A program made the translations under genes and the position numbers. From Coenobita brevimanus (lineage: Eukaryota > Arthropoda > Malacostraca > Decapoda > Coenobitidae), in NCBI GenBank assembly GCA_032717465.1, contig CM064667.1, positions 344,143 to 408,142 of the forward strand: a stretch of 64,000 nucleotides of DNA, given 5' to 3'. Positions 11,816-22,543 of this stretch are shown one piece after another. A model generated the notes under the pieces. The model did no database searches. It was not told the origin of the DNA and was given only the letters and a program-made list of their open reading frames with translations. Every line of letters begins with the position of its first letter. Position 1 is the stretch's first letter.

Positions 11816-12427
11816 CAAGGTTCACTGTTGACCTGGATGACGTATACAGACTCCCTCACTCGCGGTCACTCCAACAGAACAGTGTTTGTGTTACTGACCT
11901 GAACTACCTTAGTGTGGCCCTAACAATGTAAGATTCAGCCTCCCTGCCCCTCGTCATAACATCTGACCTCGTTTGACCTGGCGCTTTGTGAATAATCCCG
12001 CTACAACATAACGGAAGGGAAGGAAAGGAAACAGCGAAGATGGAAACAGAGCAAATAATTATCTGTGCTACCCTCTTAGTTCATGCTTAGAGGCCAAGGG
12101 AATAAGAGTTGTAGCGACATTTCATACTTTTAAAAGGAGAGGTGAGCAGCAAGTGCTAAAGAGTGTACAAGTGCTCGTGGGCCCTTCAGGCCCCTCGCAC
12201 TTGCTCCAGCATAGACCTCTCGCGCTGCTGTTGCTATGGGCAAAAAATTCTACAGAGATCCTATGCCGGGCGCCAAGTGGCGTTTTTTGGTCAAAATGTG
12301 ATCGCTAATTAAATACAGTAAAAGTTTTTCAATCGTGATGGGACCAAGTTTTTTCACATCAGCGAATTTTTTGCGATTTTTGTGCCAATTTTGGTGCGAT
12401 TTGAATGTGTAGTTTCGGCTGCCCAAA

Positions 12428-12429
<2 letters not shown>

Positions 12430-12481
<52 letters not shown>
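12430..12481. repeat. (AC)n microsatellite
   Basis: Uninterrupted AC repeat of about 52 bp. Confidence 0.98.
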
Positions 12482-12484
<3 letters not shown>

Positions 12485-12610
12485 TAGTGCTATAGTATAA
12501 TAGATAATTGGTCAGATCATTTACGAGTACTTTGTCTACAGCAAAACAGTTCAATGCAGCTTAGAAATGGCTTCCTTCTGGTGTTCTAATGGTAAAATAA
12601 ATTATGGTGC

Positions 12611-12654
<44 letters not shown>

Positions 12655-12824
12655 TAAGCAAATAATGACACTACAGTACTACTAGCCGCTGCCGCTGCCA
12701 CTGCCGCTGCTGCTGCTGCTATGAGTGCTACTACTACTACAACTACTACTACTGCTGCTACTACTGCTGCTGCTACTACTACTACTACTACTACTACATC
12801 TACTACTACTACACATAGCAATAA

Positions 12825-12869
<45 letters not shown>
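12611..12869. repeat. Compound trinucleotide microsatellite (TAA)n-(CTG/CTA)n-(AAT)n
   Basis: Three adjacent trinucleotide blocks: TAA to about 12653, a CTG/CCG/CTA mixture from about 12685 to 12813, then AAT to 12869. The polyalanine, polyvaline and polythreonine frames are artefacts. Confidence 0.95.
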
Positions 12870-12871
<2 letters not shown>

Positions 12872-13564
12872 TAAAAGTTAAACAAACTCTTTCTCAACAA
12901 AAAAAACTTTACATTGATAATCGGAAAGTGATTATACCCGTACGGTATTCAGCTTAGAAGTGGTGTTAAGTCTTGCTGGAGGTTAAACTGTCATTGTATC
13001 ATATAATGCGATCTCTTAAGGCAAACTTCCGCTTTCCGTGGCCACTCAAGATTGAACCCTGTGATAAGGCATCTAATGGCAGATTATTACCGGTAAAAAG
13101 CATTAGTGGACCACCTGACCTACAAAAACTGGGCCTTTCAGGGACGAAGGCAAGAACCAGATAAGATCCTGTGTACTGATATGATAACTGTAAGTGTAGT
13201 TCTCTCCCTTATGAATAACCCCACGCTAATGCAGCCAAACCAAACGAAATTTCGGGTACTACCCAGAGGATGGATCACTATGTGGCCCAGCATTGAAATC
13301 ATCCAAATGGAGCGACAGATTCTATTCCTGTAGCCGCTGACCTTAGCTGGATCTCCATGTGGACGAAGCAAAAGCAATGGCACTTCTGAAGAGCTTGAAC
13401 GTACTTCAGTTTTGCCTCAGACTTATCGGACTATTCGTACCGAAGTTAAAAGTGCAAAGAAGATGTAACAATCTACAGTACAAAAGAACTCACGGACAAT
13501 TTTGTGGTTAAGTTGTGGTTACCGCCATCAAAGGTTTTAAGCAGCTACGCTGACTTTTCCAGGG

Positions 13565-13566
13565 TC

Positions 13567-13626
<60 letters not shown>
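13565..13626. repeat. (TC)n microsatellite
   Basis: About 62 bp of TC repeat with one CC interruption. Confidence 0.97.
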
Positions 13627-13630
<4 letters not shown>

Positions 13631-14485
13631 TTACTGATAAAACAAAGAGAATCACGACTTTCCTTATGGCTCATGACAAGACCACGTCACAAAAATCATG
13701 TCACACGGTGCTACTACAGGCACTAAGAAGCTGTCAAACTTTATGTACAATCGCCTGCATGAGTTCTTTTCCTTTCTGCCACGTATAGTATATATTGCAT
13801 TTGTGGCAACACCAAAGCTTATTACAAATAAATGTTTACTAACAACAAAGCCTCCATTAATGATCTTGTACATTTCACTTTTTATAATCAAGTATTACAC
13901 GATACTTGCTTTACTAGTAATAACACGGAATTACGCTGATAACCTTACATATACATGAGAACCATAATGGGAAGTACGGCGGTGTAAGGCGCTAGTGGGT
14001 GTTATTAATGGCAGGTTGTGTGTGCATGAGTCCGAATCCCTAAGAGGCGTATGAAGGCTCTGTGATCAATAATGACAAAAAGAGGAGTAGGCTTGTCACC
14101 CATCACTGAATGATGTTACAACACCCAGGCCTTAGAACCTACCCTTACAAGAGGTAATACGAGTCTGGTTGTGGTCATTATCACTGTCAAACAAAACTCT
14201 ACAAGCGAAATCTGCACTCCTTCAATTCCATGATGTATTTTATTGGCTATCTTTATAAAATATCAAACGATTTATTTCAGAAGAGGAAGGAAAATAGTTA
14301 CGAAATTTTTGTTGAGACTTTTTTTTTCCTAACTTCGCCACTAACAATGGTTTCGTGAAAACTGACAAAATCGTCTGCATCTAACACTGAACTAATAATT
14401 GGTTACAGGATTAAAGGGTTTAAGGTATCTAGATAAACGTGTGTGGACAGGGACAGGGGGAGTCCTAGTTTGTGCTATAAGGCCT

Positions 14486-14486
14486 T

Positions 14487-14538
<52 letters not shown>
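14486..14538. repeat. (GT)n microsatellite
   Basis: GT repeat with one T interruption near its start. Confidence 0.97.
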
Positions 14539-14540
<2 letters not shown>

Positions 14541-15117
14541 GAATATCTTCCTCGAATCCCTCAATCCATTCATCCTCTTATCGCCGCCCACTGAAGTCTT
14601 AATGTTTAATATCACGAACCATATTCATCTGGAAAAGTTTCAAATGCAGTCTGTCCACGCCTATGTTTTTGCAAGTGTTTCTGAGGTGCAGAAAGAGAAT
14701 ATATTTATTTTTCCTCTCGTGGTTGTGGATAGAATATATGCAGAAGTGTGTGATAATGCCCACGCAATGTATACGCAAACTTCGCCGATTGGTGCATGTT
14801 TGCCTGAGTGCGTGCGTGTGAGACAAAGTGCGTGAGGCTGGATAATTGCAAACAAGCCTCGTCTCACGCTGACATGCTGCTCCTCGCCACTATATCTGCT
14901 ACAGCCACAGTCGGTAAGGTTTTGCTGGAGAGAGTCTGGCACGCACAACGTCCTTAAATTTTATGATGTCAATGGAAGCGAAGACGACGTGGCCGAAGTC
15001 CATGTATGTAAATCATCCAAAAAATAACGAGATCTGGTGTTGACAGGGTTGTAGAAGTGGCTTGTAGTATTTTTGTTTCACAGGATGGGACCAGTGGCTT
15101 ACAGAGCTTTCCCTTCC

Positions 15118-15150
<33 letters not shown>
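15118..15150. repeat. (AAT)n microsatellite
   Basis: Eleven AAT/TAA units. Confidence 0.97.
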
Positions 15151-15151
<1 letters not shown>

Positions 15152-15560
15152 CACTGAAGATCTGTTCATATAAAGAAGCTTTGCATACTAAATACAAGAG
15201 AATGGAGATCATAACTGGAGACCGATAAAATATGGAAGCCTATTTTATATTTTATGGATGGACACAGCCAGCGATCAGTGTCTGCCTAATACTACCGGTA
15301 CTTTAATTTTTACCACATGTTTTCATTTTTTATGGCTGTGGTGAGATAGCTGCCTTGGTAACGTTTATGGTTGTATCAAGCTTATGCTTCAATGTTCCCC
15401 TCAACTTTTTGGTGATCTAAACTTTTCCTCTCATATTTATTTTTGTCTCTCCTGCCGCCTTCTTCCTTCCCTACATTCCTCTCTCCCCTTTATAACTTTC
15501 CCTCTTTCACCTCGCTTCCTCCATTCCCTTTCTTGGTTCTCACTCCTCTTCTGCAATACC

Positions 15561-16057
15561 TTTTTTTTTTTTTTTATGCGAGGAAGAAGGAACCAAAGGC
15601 CATGAGCCCGCAATAACAGTTCCCACCAAGAGAAAAACAAAATACAATAGAGAGCCAAATTCAAGATCCGATCATTTCGAGATGCCTGGACACACTGCGT
15701 TTGAAAGACTGGAGATCAAAGGCAGCAGGAAATACAGACAGAGGGAGACAGTTCCAGAGCTGACCTGTTGCATAAATGAAAGACTGGGAGTAACGGTTAA
15801 CTCTTACATTAGAGAGTTGGACAGAAAAGGGATGAGAGTTTGCTGCTAAACGGGTGCTACGCGCCCGTCGTAGAGGTGCAGGAATGCATGCAGACAGTTC
15901 AGAGGAGCAGTGACCATTGAAGTAGCGATAGAAAAGAGATAAAGATGCAACAGTGCGGCGAAGAGACAGAGGTTGAAGGAAGTCAGTAAGAGGAGGAGAG
16001 TTAATGAGACGAAAAGCCTTTGACTCCACCCTATTGAGAAGAGCTGTATGTGGGGAG
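15561..16057 (-). mobile_element. LINE copy 1, 3' half (split by copy A)
   Basis: On the minus strand the element ends in poly(A), seen as 15 T at 15561-15575. A reading frame ending at 15661 encodes the C-terminal region of a Jockey/CR1-type polymerase (NRVESKAF, RRTVASLSLFY, SFIYATGQLWN). The frame is interrupted at 16057 by the LTR element and resumes at 24647. The second LINE copy at 51212 aligns across the junction. Confidence 0.9.
16054..16057. other. Left target-site duplication GGAG of copy A
   Basis: GGAG directly precedes the 5' LTR and reappears at 24643-24646 directly after the 3' LTR. In the uninterrupted LINE at about 51650 the same site reads tggggagcctcc with one GGAG, which identifies the pre-insertion state. 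Confidence 0.9.
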
Positions 16058-16293
16058 TGTACCCCCTCCACAATATGTCTACCCCCGATGTATATATGTC
16101 CCCCCCCAATGCATACATGCCCCCACTAAATTTGCTAGGTCAGCATGCTCTCCCACGCCTGAAGACGGCGTTATTGCATCAGTTGATATCGGGCAGCCGA
16201 GAAGGGTAGTCTATTTTACTGTGAGCTTGTAATAAACTCCTTATCTAGCTGTTTGTACACGGAGTTTCTATCACCAAAGTATTGCAAGTTACA
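16058..16293 (+). repeat. 5' LTR of copy A (236 bp)
   Basis: It begins TGTACCCCCTCC and ends AAGTTACA, so it has TG...CA termini. AATAAA at 16231-16236 is a likely polyadenylation signal. It aligns end to end with the 3' LTR at 24407-24642 and differs at about five positions (roughly 98% identity by eye), which implies a fairly recent insertion. No clear TATA box was identified. Confidence 0.95.
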
Positions 16294-16295
16294 TT

Positions 16296-16309
16296 TGGTA
16301 GCAGCGGTG
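16296..16309 (+). other. Candidate primer-binding site
   Basis: TGGTAGCAGCGGTG starts two bases after the LTR. Its first bases, TGG, would pair with the CCA end of a tRNA, and the position is standard for a minus-strand primer site. The following bases, ttcgaacc, resemble T-loop complement, but the spacing is two bases short of a standard tRNA 3' arm. I therefore do not name the primer tRNA. Confidence 0.6.
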
Positions 16310-17156
16310 TTTCGAACCATCACATTCTGACCGCCTCCTTGGATTTTTAGTGATACAACAAGATACACGACGCCTCGCATCTGCCAGCCTCGCCCCTCCT
16401 CCGTGCCTCTATACCTTGGCTGTGATTTTCGAGTGTACCAGTTTTCTCGCCAGTGCTCACCTCTCACACCACCGCACCCATACGCCTTGTTCCTGACCGC
16501 ATGTGTCGCCGTCGCCGACCTATGCACCTGTTGCACCTGTTCCCAGCACCTGTTCTGGACTCATCATAGCTTCTGCCCCCACGGTGCCACTTATCACTGT
16601 CTGCCCGCTGCCTGCCCACCACCGTTCTCTGCATTTGCAACTCACCAGCTCTACACCTGCCTTGTGCCGACATCTGCCTCACCACCCACCACCGGCCTCC
16701 GCCGTCGCCCGCATCTGGTCTGCATTATGGAGCCTCCTAAGACCGCCACTCCCTGCCGGTGATTCATCGCGGCGTCTCTTCTCCTCTCCGCCCAGCTGTC
16801 TCTCCACCGCCGCCCCGCCCCAGCCCAGCTACGCCCAGCCACCCTGCACGTCATCCATCTCGACACTCCCGTTTCTACTGCGTAACTATAGTATATCTTT
16901 CCTTTCTCTAGAGATTATCCTCGATTTTCTCTACAGATTGGTTATTGTAAATATTCCATCTCATTTCCATTACCCCGTTTTCATCTTCACCTACGTTATT
17001 TATAATCCATCTCATCCTTCGCCTTTTATTTAAACCATTCATCCCCGCACCTTCATTCATATTTTCACACCTAGTGTATTCCATTCTCTCATTGTTATTC
17101 ATACATTTCCACCTACGTATCCATCTTCATCCTTTCATCTTCCATTGCCGCATTAA
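16310..17156 (+). other. Leader / 5' untranslated region of copy A
   Basis: About 850 bp of pyrimidine-rich sequence lies between the primer site and the first gag ATG. An open frame at 16503-17033 is low-complexity (Ser/Pro/Thr) with no recognisable domain, and I do not consider it a gene. The packaging signal and any splice donor for env would be expected here, but I cannot place either. Confidence 0.5.
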
Positions 17157-18530
17157 ATGTCATGCTTTCCACGTCAACCGCTTCCCACCAGCCCTCTCGA
17201 CCCGGAAACATCACCTGCTCATACCCCGTCTGCCGACTCTAACACAATCACTCATTTACAAAGTGACAAAGAGTACCACCGCCCTGTACCTGAGACTCCC
17301 GTTTCACTTCCCGCAGAATCACTTACTCCCCGTCCTACCCTCGTAAATCCAGATCCGTCCTCCTCTACTCCTACTTCTACTCTCCCTTCTTCTTCCTCTA
17401 CTCCTTCCACTGTCGTTACTTCTCCTGCCTCCCTTCATACCCCGTCTTGCTCGCCCTTAACTGCCACTACCTTCTCTCTCTCCCACACCTCTCCTGCCGC
17501 CACTTCTGCACTTCCAGCCATGGCCAACCCTCCACAGTCTATCTATCTCGACGATGCAAATCGTCCCAAATTTACCGGCCAGGACCCAACTTGGTCAGTC
17601 TATGATTTCCTCAGAGAAGTCGAAACCGAAATAAATAATAGACAAATTACCGAGGAATCGCTCAAAGTAGCTTACGTCCTCGGTCGCTTGCATCACGGTA
17701 AATCAGACATCGGATCCGCGATCCGTGCAGGACATTTCGATAGCATTCGTACCTTTGCTGATTTTCGTACGGAACTCATCAGCCTTTGTTGCCAACATTC
17801 AAATACCGCGTCTCTCATGGGATTCATTAATCTCCTAAACCAACTAGATGAGGACTTGCGCGTCCCAGCGCAATATGCCAAGCTCCGCGAAGCTGCCGCT
17901 GCCATGAAAGCAACTAGTAGTGAGATGCTCCAATTACTGGTAGGCACGAAATGGTTAGAAGACAAGAATGGCGTTCCAGTGCTTTCACTCACCAACTTTG
18001 CTGACTTAATTGGTTACCTCAGATTCCTTCACTGGCTTACTCCTAAACAGCGAGAGCTAGCCTTGGAAATCGGTTTCAGTCCAGGAGATAAAATTATTCA
18101 GGTCACTAAAGCCATTCATGAAAGAACAGGTTCGAACTACACGCGTCAGGGCACCACCCAACCCTTGGCCTCCTCAGTCTGTCACACCTCCACTACCCCA
18201 GACCAATCTCGCTCCCGTCCCACCACACGCGGCAGACCTGCCACACATCGCTCTCCTACCGCAGGCCGTGATCAGTCTAGCGCCCAACGGAACAGACAAT
18301 CTTCGATTCTTTGCTGGTACTGTGGTCATCCTGGACATCGAGCATCCAGTTGCGACTGTACATACAGACGTCCTCACTCCCAACCCAGACAGCGTACGCC
18401 TTCTCGCTCCCGTCGTCCACACTGCAAATACCACAAATCAAGCACGACTCACACCACTGAGGAATGTCGTTACCTCAACCGCCCACAGTCGGGGGAAGCG
18501 CCGCGCCCGTATCGGACCAATATCACGTAG
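17157..18530 (+). CDS. gag: Gag polyprotein with CCHC zinc knuckle (copy A)
   Basis: This is a 457-codon open frame, and the only major frame of copy A without an internal stop. Residues 1-121 are Ser/Thr/Pro-rich, and a second ATG at 17520 sits in a strong context (GCCATGG), so the real product may start there and be 336 residues. The middle part is helical and charged, as expected for a capsid region. A zinc knuckle CWYCGHPGHRASSC (C386, C389, H394, C399) fits CX2CX4HX4C, the nucleocapsid RNA-binding motif, followed by a basic Arg/Ser-rich tail. The last 70 nt overlap the pol frame. The truncated copy B has no gag. Confidence 0.88.
   Translation: MSCFPRQPLPTSPLDPETSPAHTPSADSNTITHLQSDKEYHRPVPETPVSLPAESLTPRPTLVNPDPSSSTPTSTLPSSSSTPSTVVTSPASLHTPSCSPLTATTFSLSHTSPAATSALPAMANPPQSIYLDDANRPKFTGQDPTWSVYDFLREVETEINNRQITEESLKVAYVLGRLHHGKSDIGSAIRAGHFDSIRTFADFRTELISLCCQHSNTASLMGFINLLNQLDEDLRVPAQYAKLREAAAAMKATSSEMLQLLVGTKWLEDKNGVPVLSLTNFADLIGYLRFLHWLTPKQRELALEIGFSPGDKIIQVTKAIHERTGSNYTRQGTTQPLASSVCHTSTTPDQSRSRPTTRGRPATHRSPTAGRDQSSAQRNRQSSILCWYCGHPGHRASSCDCTYRRPHSQPRQRTPSRSRRPHCKYHKSSTTHTTEECRYLNRPQSGEAPRPYRTNIT
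18461..18530 (+). promoter_or_regulatory. gag-pol overlap, presumed -1 frameshift region
   Basis: The pol frame opens just after a TGA at 18458-18460 and gag ends with TAG at 18528-18530, so ribosomes would have to move to the -1 frame within this 70-nt window. The only homopolymer-like candidate is G-GGG-GAA at 18491-18497, followed by GC-rich sequence. It is not a canonical slippery heptamer because the A-site re-pairing would be imperfect. The overlap is seen directly; the shift mechanism is inferred. Confidence 0.55.
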
Positions 18531-21500
18531 AACCAGAAACCCAACTCCCCATCCGCCATGTAGGTCCCATAACATCCTCGGGTTTAGTCATTCTCGGAAG
18601 CAGTCATGACATACCAACGTCATTCTTCTTGGACACAGGATCTATAGTAAATCTCATCTCCGAAAATTCCTTACAAATTATTCATCGTCATCACAGCCAC
18701 GTCAGTTTCCTAGAACCACCAGACATTCGCCTATGTGGTGTTAACGGCTCAGAGTTTAAGGTTATGGGAAGAGTCACCCTTGAAGTCAAACTCCACAGAG
18801 CTTTGCCCCCTATCCTCATTGAATTTCATGTCACTAATGACTTGCAGTATCCCGCAGATGCCCTTATTGGTTTCTCCACCATGGCACAACATTCCATTGC
18901 ATTATTACCTGCTTGTGGTAGTATAGACATTTCTGGATTCCTGGTTTCCACTATGGAATGTCCCCGTCCTGTTCTTACGATCAAATCAGTCCTTCAATTA
19001 CCTCTGTCCCTATCACTACCAAAAAGTCCAACCCAGTCCAAACCACCACTATCATCATCTGAGAATACAGAGATCATTCCTTTACTGACTGCGAGCAAGG
19101 ACATAAATTCCTCAATGTCCCCTGATACATCATCTCAGCCCTCGAACATGGCTCTTACATCCTCTCCCGACAACACTATCGCTGACTCAGACATGTCTCA
19201 GTTACCTACCTCACACAGTCTGCATGATCTTCTCCAACACGCAGAGACGAAACGTGCAGTAACGAATACGTGCACAATTTTGTTACCGCATGAGTTCACC
19301 AAAGTCTCTGTTTGTGTTGCCGGTGCAAAAGAAGGAGTGGATGTACTAACCCTACCTGAGACGTGTTGTGTGAATGGCTTGACTTATGAGTCAGCGTGGT
19401 GTACAGTCTTAGAGGACAGTTTATGCTACCTGTTTTTGCTCAATGTCACAAATCCTCCACTAAAACTTAAAAGTGGTGTAAAGATTGGAGACTTCCTAGT
19501 ATACCCAGCGGCCGTAAAGGTGTGCCAGGATTCCTCAATTCCTACTATTCAGACTGATGATACGCCAATCGGTGTATGTACTATTAACTCTACGGGATCT
19601 GCGCCGACGCATTCACCCGATATGCTCTCACATCTCACTTGCACAGATTTCCCAGAACATACGCCTCAACTCCTCGACCTTCTGACCTCGTACAGAAACG
19701 TGGTTGCCTTACCCGGTGAACCGATGGGTAGAACAGACCTTGTCAAACATACGATTGAACTACTCCCAGGAACTCAGCCGATTTACATACCAGCATATCG
19801 ATTGCCTCACAGCCAGAGAAAGCAAACAGATCAAATGGTACAGAACATGTTAGACCAGGACATTATTGAACCCTCCGTCAGTCCATGGAATAGCCCACTT
19901 TTCTTAGTACCAAAGAAGGACGGCAACTTTAGACCAGTAGTCGACTATCGTAAGGTCAATTCTGTCACCGTTCCAGACCGTTTCCCGTTACCTGTCCTCA
20001 GTGATTTGCTAGAATCCCTTGGTGAAAATAACGTAGTCTTTTCATCTTTAGACCTCCTCAGCGGGTACTGGCAGGTCGAAATGGAAGAGTCCTCTCGCCC
20101 AGTCACAGCCTTTAGCACCCCTTCCGGACATTTTCAGTTTAAGAGACTCCCTTTTGGTCTGTGAAATGCTCCTTCCGTGTTCATGCGACTTATCCATTCA
20201 GTCTTCAGCGGTATGATGGGACACTCTCTTTTTGCTTACCTAGATAATATCATTGTTGTGAGTAAATCCATCCCTGATCATTTTACCAAACTCCAGCAAG
20301 TCTTTGAACGCCTCCAGCTCGCAGGCCTGAAAATCAATCTCAGTAAATGCGACTTCCTGCGAAAGAAAATCAAATTCCTAGGCCATGTCGTAGATGCACA
20401 CGGCATTCATACTAATGAGGATAAAACTAAGGTGATCATTAACTTCCCAGAACCTACCACTACCGACGCTGTACGAAATTTCCTGGGCCTCAGTGGCTAT
20501 TATCGTCGCTTTATCCGGGATTACGCGAAGATCGCCGCTCCTCTGACCCACTTACTCAAGCAGAATGTGCCCTTTGTTTGGACTAACGACCAGTCACAGG
20601 CTTTCCAAAAGCTAAAGACAGCTCTTGTAAATGCCCCTGTTCTAGCATTCCCTGATTATACCACACCCTTCCTTCTCTGCACAGACGCCTCAGGCACTGG
20701 ACTTGGTGCCGTTTTGATGCAAGTCGATGAAGCATCAAGGAAGCGTGTAATAGCGTATGCTAGTCGCACCCTTACAACCGCTGAACGTAACTACAGTGTC
20801 ACAGATCTCGAAGCGCTAGCGGTAATCTGGTCCTTGAAACATTTCAGAGATATAGTCTATGGTTATCCAGTGCATATCCAAACAGACCACCTTCCACTAT
20901 GTGATTTGTTCAAGAATCGCAACCTAACAGGTAGACTAGCTAGATGGTCTATCATCATCCAGGACTTTAATCACACTTTTCAATATGTACCAGGCAAGTT
21001 GAATGTAGTCGCAGACGCACTCTCACGTCACGTAGCAGCAGCTATAACATCACTGCAGCCTGAAGTAACTGAAAACACTACACTAACGTCAGAAGTTGTT
21101 CGAAACTTTCAACGCCAAGACCCCATGTGGTCCAAAGTCATTTATTTCCTAGAATCTGGCGATGCCTCGACCTTACCTACTCTGCCAGTATCACTAGATG
21201 AGTTCATGCTAGATGATGATCTCTTGCACAGAAAAACACTGCTAACAGGCAAAGATATGCCCAATCACGAAGTACGCCAACTTGTTGTCCCCACTGCCCT
21301 GATACCAAAAATTCTTCATATTGTTCATAATACTCCTCAAGCTTCCCATCCAGGTAAAGACCGATGCTTGCACCAAGCACGTCTCAAATACTATTGGCCA
21401 ACCATGCGCCGCGATATCAATGCCCACTGTGACTCTTGCCTCTCCTGCCACCGCCACAAAGGATCAACCGGCTTACCAGCACCTCTCTTACAATACCCAA

Positions 21501-22318
21501 TCCCATCACGACCATGGGAAACTGTCTCAATCGATCTCTTAAAACTACCTCTCACAGAATCTGGCGCTGAGTACTTGTTCGTAGCGGTCGACCACTTCTC
21601 CCGCTACTGTGTCCTCGTTCCCCTCTCCGACAAGACCGCGAAGAGCGTTGCCCGTGCCTTTGTAGATCACGTAATTTGCCCATTCAGTACCCCTCATACC
21701 ATTCTTACTGACAACGGTACAGAATTCAACAATAGCCTTCTAGATGAGATCTCTCGCCACTTTCATATCAGTAAGTGCAATGTCGTGCCTAACCATCCGG
21801 CTTCCAATGGCCTTGTAGAACGCCACAACCGTAAAATCTTAGAGTGCCTCAGACATCTAGGCTCCCATAGTTCGTCCTGGGATGACTGGATTCCCCAAGT
21901 GGCATCCTCCATCAATAGTTCCATCAATGCATCCATTGCTGAATCTCCCTTCTTCGTCCTCTTTGGTTTTGACAAGGACCTCCCATACTCTCTCTTATCC
22001 TCAAAGCCAGACCCCATCTACAACATGGATGATTATGTTAAACTAAAATTGGCCAACTTCCAGACAATCCACCAGTATGTCCAATCCACTTTGGCTTCCT
22101 CTCAGGAGGACATGCTGCAGCGTCAACATAAGTCCGCCTCTCGTATCACTATCAATGTAGGCGATCTTGTCTTTGCTCATTCCCATACACGTTCCTCTAA
22201 GTTGGATGACAAATTTACAGGGCCCCACCGCGTCCTCACTCAACAAGGCAACAAATTTCACCCCCAGGACCTGTCCACTAGGGACACCAGATGGGTCCAC
22301 GTCGATGACTTAAAGTGA
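18464..22318 (+). pseudogene. pol: Pol polyprotein: protease, RT, RNase H, integrase (copy A), interrupted by TGA
   Basis: One frame with an internal TGA at 20162-20164. The protease motif is FFLDTGS (Asp codon 18632). RT follows, with FRPVVDYRKVN, SLDLLSGYWQ (catalytic Asp 20051) and RLPFGL, where the stop falls immediately before NAP. After the stop, RT continues with YLDN in place of the usual YxDD (Asn codon 20246). RNase H has CTDASGTGLGAVL (Asp 20684) and a TDH motif. Integrase has an N-terminal His/Cys zinc region (about 21312-21452) and a DD35E triad (Asp 21533, Asp 21710, Glu 21818), then a GPHRVL (GPY/F-like) module. No chromodomain is seen. The frame stops at TGA 22316-22318, where copy B has CGA and stays open about 68 codons further. 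Neither full RT nor full pol can be made as written. Confidence 0.93.
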
Positions 22319-22522
22319 GCACCCTGTGGCCTCGTGTTGGAAGAGTCACTTACACAACCTCCTGCCCCCTATTCCCCTCCTCCCATCCCTCAGTCTACCT
22401 TGTCTCCACCTATCCCTCAGTCTCCTTCCTCTCCATCTCCACCTGCTCATTCATCAATCAATCAATATCGGTCCAAACTGCGCTCTGCCCATCAACCTCT
22501 TCACGACCTCCCCCATTAACTC
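22319..22522 (+). pseudogene. Pol C-terminal Pro/Ser-rich tail beyond a premature TGA (copy A)
   Basis: The pol frame continues open past the stop at 22316 for about 67 codons of Pro/Ser-rich sequence to the TAA at 22520-22522. In copy B the same segment is joined to integrase without a stop (about 5020-5226). The change is AGCGAG to AGTGAG, a CpG transition. The tail ends a few bases before the env signal peptide region. Confidence 0.7.
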
Positions 22523-22538
22523 TACCCTGATTTTCTAG
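22511..22538 (+). promoter_or_regulatory. Candidate 3' splice acceptor for subgenomic env mRNA (copy A)
   Basis: A branch-point-like ATTAAC, then a short pyrimidine run and ttttctAG end at 22538, five bases before the env ATG at 22544. The same bases occur in copy B (AG at 5244-5245). Errantiviruses and retroviruses express env from a spliced mRNA, so the position fits. No donor has been identified, so this stays inferred. Confidence 0.5.
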
Positions 22539-22543
22539 GTACG

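Larger units (their letters stand above)
10758..15560. other. Gene-free region with microsatellites and one MITE
   Basis: A 105-codon plus frame at 11040-11357 has ordinary composition but no recognised motif or flanking splice signals. The remainder is simple repeats and unique sequence without coding support. Confidence 0.5.

Noticed and set aside
12561..12957. Poly-Val/Ala and poly-Thr/Asn frames
   Set aside because: Direct translations of the compound trinucleotide microsatellite; every frame gives a homopolymer.
16503..17033. Possible accessory gene in the copy A leader
   Set aside because: Low-complexity Ser/Pro/Thr/Leu composition, a competing open frame on the other strand, and no counterpart to compare in copy B.
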